Assembly (NCBI GenBank): GCA_015064965.1
Contig: SVRG01000007.1
Location: 1-36,256, forward strand
From: Oscillospiraceae bacterium
Lineage (GTDB): Bacteria; Bacillota; Clostridia; Oscillospirales; CAG-272
Direction: 5' to 3'
Length of the DNA stretch: 36,256 nucleotides
Of the stretch, positions 28,131 to 34,995 are shown piece after piece. Numbering within the stretch: the first letter of the stretch is position 1; the number at the start of each line of letters is the position of its first letter. The translations under genes and the position numbers were made by a program. The notes beneath the pieces were generated by a model. That model was not told where the DNA came from and ran no database searches. It was given only the letters and a program-made list of their open reading frames with translations.

Positions 28131-30914
28131 TTATTTAACAAGATTCTGGATGAAGTGGAGAACATCAAGAATGGAGGTATAGGGTTCAAGACCGTAGTAG
28201 TACTTTTCGCCCATTTTTCTGCCTGCAACGATACCCTTGAGGAGTCCAACCATATCGCCAAAGTCGCCGGTGTCGCCGTCGCCGTCAAAGTCGAGAGGAC
28301 GGCAAATTACACTGTCAACGCCTTCTGCAACATTGATGTTAACTGTACCGGTATTCTGCGCAGGATCGAACACGATGGGATCTTCAACAGTGCCGCACTT
28401 GCCGTGCTCGCTGATGCCCCATGTTCCCCAACCGTTAACGTTTGCGTTAATGGTACCGGTGAGATAGTTCATGCCGTTGATACCTGTGCAGGACGCATTG
28501 CTCTTACCAACAATTACGCCTTCGCCCACAGTAGCAGTCATTGTGCCGCTGTAAACACCAAAGGGAGCATTGCTTGCAAAACGACCGTTACCGAATACAA
28601 AGTTGAGATAAGTACCGCCGTTTACAGTAACGGTGCAATCTACATCAGTAGAAGCGGAAGCAACGCTGTCAAATGTAGCGGTAACTTCAGGATCAGCCTG
28701 AGCAAATACATTGTAGCCTGCGTAGAAGTTCCAGTTGCCGGAAGTTTTAACAGTATCGGTAATTTCAATATCATTGTAGCAACCGATAATGGAAACAGCA
28801 GATTTGCCCGCTTTAAGTGTTACATTATCAATCTTAGTTTCTGTGCCAACCTTAAGGGTATTTGCGTCAGGAGTGCAAAGAACGGCACCTTCACCCTCGC
28901 CTACTACAATAAGCTTTGAGGGAGCCATGGAAAGATATGCATTGCCGCCTGCCTTGCCGCCCTGATCGTCCACCCATGTGGATGTGCCGATGATGTGGAG
29001 AGTTACCTCTGCATCGCGCTTCATAAGGTCGAATGCATACTCAATGTTTTTGATAGGATCGTTCTTTGTACCTGCACCGAATTTTTCACTTGTACCGGTG
29101 TCGGAAACATAGATATCAGTGAGGTGATAATCCTCTACAGGAGCGGTTTTGTTTTCGGTCCATGCATCGTAGCAAGCCTTGCCCATCATTTTGAGGCCGG
29201 GGCCTGCAGGATGGAGATGCTCGTGAGCCTTGCCGTTTTCATCCTTGAAAAGCGCATCGGTGATGGCTGCTTCACGGGTAAGACCGAAAAGGTCAACAAA
29301 TACATACTTAGAATCTTCAGCAGCAAGCTTCTTTGCAATTCTTTCCTGTGTAGGGCGAATTACTGCAGATGCACGGTGATCTGCAATGTGATTTGTGGTG
29401 TAACGATAAATAGCATTTGTAATGAATACCTTGTCTGCTACCTTACCCATCTCGGTGATGAAGTATTCATACTGTTCTTCAAACTCGAGAAGCGCACCGT
29501 TAGTGCCGCCTGCGCCCTGTGCATCATTGGTACCCATTGCAAAGAATACAATGTCAGCATCGGTTTCGTTTCTTACGAGATCCCATGTAAAGAGATCGCC
29601 ATAGTAACGTCCGTTGGAGGGGAGGAAGCCGGATGCAGAAACACCGAAGTTACCAACTATAACTTCCTTGTTTGCTTCTTCACAGTATGCAAGGAACTGT
29701 GCAGGATAGGACTCGGTAAGACGGTCTACACCTGCGGCAGCGGGAGCATAGCCCTCAGTGATGGAGTCACCGATAAATACTACACGGATGGGTTCATCAT
29801 AAGTCTGGTCAACATTATTAACTACGTCAAAACGAACAGGGGTAACGGTAACGCCGGAATAAAGGAGAGTAGCCTTGTTTTCGCTGCCCTCACGAGCCTT
29901 AACCTGGGTTGCGTCAAATACGGTGCCTGCTTTAAATGTACCGCCGACAACGGTAACATCAAAGTTACCTCTCATAAGCTGAGTATAAGCTGCCTGAGTG
30001 TAAACTGCGCCCAAGCTGCCGCCGTTGAAAGTACCGCCCTCGATGTTGATTTCAACATCGCCATCAATCGCATAGTACTTTTCATCGGTAGAAATGATTG
30101 CACTGTTCAAAGAAGCTGCGCCTGCAAAGACGCCCATTTTTCCCTGTGCATAAATAGGCATGTTAAAGGTACCGCCGTAAATATTGAGAGTAGCATCGTC
30201 AGCAAGAATAGACATGCCGGAAATGGAGAATACTTCATATTCCTTGTTATTAGCAATAGGATAGCTGCCTGCCAAACCAAAAGTACCGCCATTGACAGTA
30301 ATGGTGATAGGAGCCGCAATTGCACCTGCACGCTGCTCTACGCCGTTACGAAGGCTACCACCGCAAAAACGTACAAAAGTACCGTTATTAACGGTGATGG
30401 AATAAGGAATTTCGGTAACTGCTGCAGTGTCGTCTTCGGTTTCGCCAAGGTGAACACCGCCGTAGAAGTTGAGGCTGCCTCCGCCACTGGAGGTAACAAC
30501 AAAGTTTTCAGTAAGTACCACGTTGTTAAAGCCACCAAAGAAGAAGCATGCATAGGTAGCAGTTACATCAACGGGACAGTCAAAGGTAACAACATTGGTA
30601 TTTGTGTTGTTAGCAAGCTGAAAACGTTGGGAAACAAGAAGTTTTGCTCCGTTCTGTGCAACAAAAGCGAGATCAGCAGACTGTTCGGGAACAGTCGTCT
30701 TTACGCTGACAGAAGTATCGCCTACCAAAACAACTCTACCGCCCTCGCCTGCAAGCGCTTCAAAAGCATCTGCAAGAGTTCCGACAGGAGCGCTTGAAGA
30801 TGTACCGTCGCCGGTACCTCCGTCTTTCACATAAACATCCTTTGCGCTTGCACCAAACGCAAGGAGACTGACAAGCAAAAGCGCTGTCAAAAATGCTAAG
30901 ATTTTTTTGTTCAT
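28131..30914 (-). CDS. Secreted SGNH/GDSL hydrolase-like protein flanked by beta-strand repeat modules, C-terminal dockerin-like module (paralogue B)
   Basis: Signal peptide MNKKILAFLTALLLVSLLAFGASA; ITVNGGTF repeats; FIGDSITEG, GTNDAQG and EHLHPAG; C-terminal DFDGDGDTGDFGDMVGLLKGI. ATG start at 30914; same architecture as 21977-24727. Confidence 0.87.
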   Translation of the reverse strand: MNKKILAFLTALLLVSLLAFGASAKDVYVKDGGTGDGTSSSAPVGTLADAFEALAGEGGRVVLVGDTSVSVKTTVPEQSADLAFVAQNGAKLLVSQRFQLANNTNTNVVTFDCPVDVTATYACFFFGGFNNVVLTENFVVTSSGGGSLNFYGGVHLGETEDDTAAVTEIPYSITVNNGTFVRFCGGSLRNGVEQRAGAIAAPITITVNGGTFGLAGSYPIANNKEYEVFSISGMSILADDATLNIYGGTFNMPIYAQGKMGVFAGAASLNSAIISTDEKYYAIDGDVEINIEGGTFNGGSLGAVYTQAAYTQLMRGNFDVTVVGGTFKAGTVFDATQVKAREGSENKATLLYSGVTVTPVRFDVVNNVDQTYDEPIRVVFIGDSITEGYAPAAAGVDRLTESYPAQFLAYCEEANKEVIVGNFGVSASGFLPSNGRYYGDLFTWDLVRNETDADIVFFAMGTNDAQGAGGTNGALLEFEEQYEYFITEMGKVADKVFITNAIYRYTTNHIADHRASAVIRPTQERIAKKLAAEDSKYVFVDLFGLTREAAITDALFKDENGKAHEHLHPAGPGLKMMGKACYDAWTENKTAPVEDYHLTDIYVSDTGTSEKFGAGTKNDPIKNIEYAFDLMKRDAEVTLHIIGTSTWVDDQGGKAGGNAYLSMAPSKLIVVGEGEGAVLCTPDANTLKVGTETKIDNVTLKAGKSAVSIIGCYNDIEITDTVKTSGNWNFYAGYNVFAQADPEVTATFDSVASASTDVDCTVTVNGGTYLNFVFGNGRFASNAPFGVYSGTMTATVGEGVIVGKSNASCTGINGMNYLTGTINANVNGWGTWGISEHGKCGTVEDPIVFDPAQNTGTVNINVAEGVDSVICRPLDFDGDGDTGDFGDMVGLLKGIVAGRKMGEKYYYGLEPYTSILDVLHFIQNLVK

Positions 30915-30930
30915 ATTATACAACCTTTCT

Positions 30931-30944
30931 GCCTTTTAAAAGGC
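30931..30944 (-). promoter_or_regulatory. 5'-leader hairpin of SGNH paralogue B
   Basis: Reverse strand GCCTTTTAAAAGGC, 16 nt upstream of the ATG, followed by AGAAAGGTTGTATAATATG; counterpart at 24744-24757. Confidence 0.5.
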
Positions 30945-31100
30945 GATTATTCTTCAACTTTAATAATAACACTATATGGAAAATAAATCAAGAAAAAAAT
31001 TTGTAAAATCTTTTATATAATAAATATTTTTAAAAAAACTCTACAAATTTGATTTCAACTATGTTATAATTAAAAAAATGCTTTTTCCCGGAGGACACAA

Positions 31101-32762
31101 ATGAAAAACAAGAAGTTTATAATTGCTTTGCTGATCATAGTGCTTTTTATACCGGCTTATATCGCAATTGCAAATTTCATTTATATAAAAAGCACTCCCG
31201 TAACACTTGATTCTGCTACAGAAATACAAATAAAAGACAACATTTCCGGCTTAGTTTATATTGAAAAACCCAATAGCGATATTGGCAAGCTGATAAACGA
31301 AATCATAAACGGAAACAAATCAATAAAGAGTGATCTCCCCACCGCGCTTGCAGGTGAAAATAATTTTATCATATCTTCTGTTGACGGTGCCAGAAAAACC
31401 GACACTCTTTGCTACATTTTAAAGGACTCGCTTTCCGGCTACTTTGTAAATTCGCAGGGTGCGGCATATAAAATGGATCAATCGCACGTTGCGGCTTTTC
31501 TTGAAACCAAATATGCGCAAAGTCTTTACAGCGATGCATATGTACCCGCGCTCACAAACGGCGATAACGAAATCCTCCCCTCTGACTACACATGGACTTA
31601 TACCACCGCAAGCGGCAACTCGGTCATTGATGCTTCGGTAACCAAAAAAGCCGATGGCACTGTAACATACACAAGCATGAGCGGCGCATCCCTCTCCTTT
31701 GCACGCCAGCCCGATACATTCACTGTAAAGGTTACAGGTCAGAACAGCGGAGAAATCTACAGCGGCGACTATGCAAATCTCACCGGAATTGATACCAAAA
31801 AGGATTCGGTCATCACAATCGAAGCCGATGCAGAATGGAACGAAAGCGAAACCATGCCGCACGGTAGCGCAAGCTATAAATTTGTGATCGACATTGCAGC
31901 TCAACCGGAATTTGCGATTGTATACAGCGGCAGCAAAGATGAAGAATATGCAAAGTTTGAGCCCGGCGATATTGCACTTATAACCGCGGTTGGCATCAAC
32001 AATCCCGGCTCAATTACCTTTACTTCAAACCCCACACTCACACACGAGGGCAAGGAAATAGTTCCTGTTTTCTATAACGAAGGTAAGAATTGCTATGCAT
32101 TCCTCCCGACCTCATACGATACAGCTCCGGGCGAGTATGAATTTGTATTCAGTTATGACGGCATCGACTACCCCGTAACCGTAATCCTTGCAAAGAAAAA
32201 GTTTACCAATGCATCCGAATACAGCATCTCAAAAGGGCGCATAACTGCCACTTACACCGCTGACACGCTTGCAGCGTACGACGAATTTGTAGAAACAACA
32301 GTAAACGGCAATGACAGTTCCGCAAAATACTTCACTTCTGAGAAGTTCACTATTGCAAACAGCGGCTATGCAGGCGGCGGTCTCCGCGGATACGGCAAGC
32401 CACGCCCGGTTCCGGCTCTCAAGGAAAACTACCTTAACAAGGGCATGGAATTCACCATGTATAACGGCAGCAAGGTTCTTGCAGTAATGGACGGCAAGGT
32501 TATCAAAGTTGCATACACTGCTTTCTCAGGTGATATAATTGTCATCGACCACGGATACGGTCTGTACAGCTGGTACCACAACCTTGACAAAGACAGTATA
32601 ACCGTTAAAGAGGGCGATACCGTTAAAAACGGCGATGTAATCTGCTCAAAAATCGGCGACAGCGGATTTACCGATGGAAAGACACTCCACTTCCGCCTTA
32701 CTGTAGGCACAGTTCCCGTATACGCATCCGACTTCTCATGGGGCAGCGGCATTGAGTTTTAA
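31101..32762 (+). CDS. Membrane-anchored extracytoplasmic protein with C-terminal degenerate M23/LytM domain
   Basis: N-terminal TM segment (FIIALLIIVLFIPAYIAIANFIYI); C-terminal VLAVMDGKVIKVAYTAFSGDIIVIDHGYGLYSWYHNLDKDSITVKEGDTVKNGDVICSKIGDSGFTDGKTLHFRL. Confidence 0.85.
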   Translation: MKNKKFIIALLIIVLFIPAYIAIANFIYIKSTPVTLDSATEIQIKDNISGLVYIEKPNSDIGKLINEIINGNKSIKSDLPTALAGENNFIISSVDGARKTDTLCYILKDSLSGYFVNSQGAAYKMDQSHVAAFLETKYAQSLYSDAYVPALTNGDNEILPSDYTWTYTTASGNSVIDASVTKKADGTVTYTSMSGASLSFARQPDTFTVKVTGQNSGEIYSGDYANLTGIDTKKDSVITIEADAEWNESETMPHGSASYKFVIDIAAQPEFAIVYSGSKDEEYAKFEPGDIALITAVGINNPGSITFTSNPTLTHEGKEIVPVFYNEGKNCYAFLPTSYDTAPGEYEFVFSYDGIDYPVTVILAKKKFTNASEYSISKGRITATYTADTLAAYDEFVETTVNGNDSSAKYFTSEKFTIANSGYAGGGLRGYGKPRPVPALKENYLNKGMEFTMYNGSKVLAVMDGKVIKVAYTAFSGDIIVIDHGYGLYSWYHNLDKDSITVKEGDTVKNGDVICSKIGDSGFTDGKTLHFRLTVGTVPVYASDFSWGSGIEF

Positions 32763-32767
32763 AGAAT

Positions 32768-32798
32768 CAGAGGACTGAATCATCAGTCCTCTATTTTT
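32768..32798 (+). terminator. Intrinsic terminator of the M23-like gene
   Basis: AGAGGACTGAATCATCAGTCCTCTATTTTTT. Confidence 0.85.
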
Positions 32799-32835
32799 TA
32801 TACAATAAAAATGTTATTTTCTATTTACCAAACAG

Positions 32836-32859
32836 TAATTATATTGTACAATATAATTA
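32836..32859. promoter_or_regulatory. 24-bp perfect palindrome overlapping a -10-like TATAAT, upstream of the SLH-GH43 gene
   Basis: TAATTATATTGTACAATATAATTA equals its own reverse complement; TATAAT at 32852-32857. Confidence 0.55.
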
Positions 32860-32887
32860 TCATATTCCCCATAAAGGAGAAATAATA

Positions 32888-34882
32888 ATGAAAATGACAA
32901 AAAGAATCGTATCTCTGCTTTTGGCAGTTTCACTTGCTTTTGCAGCAGTTCCTGCCGTTTTTGCAGCCGACTCAACCGGTGCTGACGCGGCAAATGCGCT
33001 TCACTCGCTCGGACTTCTCGCAGGCAAGGGCACCAATGCCGACGGAAGCGTAAATTTTGACCTTGACGGTAGCCTCACCCGCGCTGAATCCATCACACAG
33101 GTGGTTCGTTTCCTCGGTGCTGAGAAAAAGGCAACCGCCGAAACAAACGCACATCCCTTCACCGACCTTGCAGCTTGGGCTGTTCCGTATATCAGCTATG
33201 CTTATGCTAACGGAATTACAGCAGGCGTAAGCGCAACAAAGTTTGATTGTAATGGCGCAATGAGCGACTATGCCTTTCTCACTGCCATTCTCCGCGTACT
33301 CGGATACAAGGATGCAGAAGGCGACTTTGTCTGGAACAATCCTTATGCACTCGCAAAGACAGTAGGTCTTATCGCAAGTGAAACTCCCGACACTAATTTT
33401 ACAAGAGGTGATGCTTTTGTGATTTGCTTCAACGCTCTCACCGCCACTGTTAAAAACGGCGATAAAATCTGCGACAGCCTTGTTAAAAACGGTGCTGTAA
33501 GCGCAGATGCCATGAGCGTAATTACAAAACCCGCAAGCGGTCTCACCATTGGCGGTGTGAAGATTACCGATTGCAAAGTGGTTGTTTCTGCCGGCGCAAA
33601 CGCAACCGAAAAACTTGCAGCCAATACGATCATCAATGCAGTTAAAGAAGCTTATGGCGTAGAACTTCCTCTCGTTACAGACGACACCGCACAGACAGAT
33701 GCTGAAATTGTTGTAGGCAACACCTCAAGAAACGTTTCAGCAGGTCTTGCAAATGTTGGCGGATATGATGCAGCAATGATTGTTGAGGGCAGATCCGTAG
33801 CAATCGGCGGTGCAAACAACTCCATTCTCCGCAACACAGCAAATGCTTTTGCTAACTCATATGTTGTCAACAAAGCAAGCGTAAATCTTACCGAAAACGA
33901 TACTTACATCGGCGAGCTTATCACTGCACCCGCACGTGCTCTCGGTCAATCCGGTGACCCTTGCATCGTTTACGATGACGAAACACAGTATTACTATGCA
34001 CTCTACTCCGCACCCAAAAACGACCGCGTTATCCTCTACCGTGCAAAGACACTTGCAGAACTCGGCACACTTGATACCGCCGACGGCAAGGAGATTTATG
34101 TAGCAGGCGAGCACGCAGAAGTAAAGCATAAACTCTATGCTCCCGAACTCAAGAAGATGGACGGCAAGTGGTACATCTACGCAAGCGGCGCAACATCCTG
34201 GGATGACAGAAACGGCGGCCCCGCAAACCCGAACGGCGGTGCTTCTGCATCAATCCGTCTTTTCTGCCTTGAAGCTGTAAGCGATGACCCCTACGGCGAT
34301 TACAAGTTCAAAGCGTTCCTCAACCCCGATATCTTTGCAATTGACGCGCATCCCTTTACCTACGAAGGACAGAACTATATCGCATTTGCAAGAATCCGCA
34401 GCGGCAACCTCATTTCCATTGCAAAGCTTTCCAACCCCTGGACCATCGACACCGAATCAAAGGTTTCGGTTATCGCAACTCCCACATACGCATTTGAAAC
34501 AATCAGCGGTAGTATCAACGAAGGTCCTTTCACCTTTGTTTCTCCCGACGGCAGACTCTTTATGCTCTATAGTGCAAATGCTGTTACCTCCGGCAAGTAC
34601 TGCCTTGGCATCCTTGAATTCACCGGCAGCGACATTCTCTCAAAGAACAGCTGGACAAAGCACAAAGAAGCAGTTCTCCTCGGCACAGATGCAGCAAAGT
34701 CCCCCGGACACTGCTCTGTATTCATGTCCCCCGACGGCACCGAATACTGGCTTGCTTATCACTACCAGTCATCCGGCAGAAAACTCGGTGTAAAGAAGTT
34801 TACATTTGACGAAAGCGGATTCCCTGTATTTGGCGACCCTCTCGCACCCGGCAAGTATATATTTGCTCCTTCAGGAGAATAA
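32888..34882 (+). CDS. S-layer-anchored GH43-like glycoside hydrolase: SLH domains, GH67-N/DUF4838-like domain, five-bladed propeller
   Basis: Signal peptide; SLH-like repeats (HSLGLLAGKGTNADGSVNFDLDGSLTRAESITQVVRFLG; FTDLAAWAVPYISYAYANGITAG); KLAANTIINAVKEAYGVELPLVTDD...AEIVVGN; then DPCIVYDDE, YAPELKKMDGKWYIYASG, IDAHPF and NEGPFTF. Confidence 0.87.
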   Translation: MKMTKRIVSLLLAVSLAFAAVPAVFAADSTGADAANALHSLGLLAGKGTNADGSVNFDLDGSLTRAESITQVVRFLGAEKKATAETNAHPFTDLAAWAVPYISYAYANGITAGVSATKFDCNGAMSDYAFLTAILRVLGYKDAEGDFVWNNPYALAKTVGLIASETPDTNFTRGDAFVICFNALTATVKNGDKICDSLVKNGAVSADAMSVITKPASGLTIGGVKITDCKVVVSAGANATEKLAANTIINAVKEAYGVELPLVTDDTAQTDAEIVVGNTSRNVSAGLANVGGYDAAMIVEGRSVAIGGANNSILRNTANAFANSYVVNKASVNLTENDTYIGELITAPARALGQSGDPCIVYDDETQYYYALYSAPKNDRVILYRAKTLAELGTLDTADGKEIYVAGEHAEVKHKLYAPELKKMDGKWYIYASGATSWDDRNGGPANPNGGASASIRLFCLEAVSDDPYGDYKFKAFLNPDIFAIDAHPFTYEGQNYIAFARIRSGNLISIAKLSNPWTIDTESKVSVIATPTYAFETISGSINEGPFTFVSPDGRLFMLYSANAVTSGKYCLGILEFTGSDILSKNSWTKHKEAVLLGTDAAKSPGHCSVFMSPDGTEYWLAYHYQSSGRKLGVKKFTFDESGFPVFGDPLAPGKYIFAPSGE

Positions 34883-34887
34883 GATTT

Positions 34888-34918
34888 AAAATCCCGGCTT
34901 CGGCCGGGATTTTTTTGT
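34888..34918 (+). terminator. Intrinsic terminator of the SLH-GH43 gene
   Basis: AAAATCCCGGCTTCGGCCGGGATTTTTTT. Confidence 0.88.
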
Positions 34919-34933
34919 TTAATGTTTATTGCC

Positions 34934-34962
34934 TTGCATTTGCCTCATCAAAATGATATAAT
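34934..34962 (+). promoter_or_regulatory. Predicted promoter of the ABC transporter gene
   Basis: TTGCAT, 17 nt, TATAAT. Confidence 0.65.
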
Positions 34963-34995
34963 AATAAAGATAACTTCAACCTTGGAGATGAAACT

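Noticed and set aside
28086-28919. 277-aa plus-strand ORF overlapping the 3' part of SGNH paralogue B
   Set aside because: Starts inside the purC/SGNH B terminator pair and lies antisense to a strong gene; no domain features.
28995-30797. 600-aa plus-strand ORF antisense to SGNH paralogue B
   Set aside because: Cys-rich, low-plausibility translation fully opposite a gene with signal peptide, SGNH motifs, RBS and terminator. Long antisense open frames arise from codon bias and repeated codons.
21977-34882. Accessory region considered as a prophage, transposon or integrative element
   Set aside because: No transposase, integrase, phage structural gene, tRNA attachment site or flanking direct repeat was recognised.
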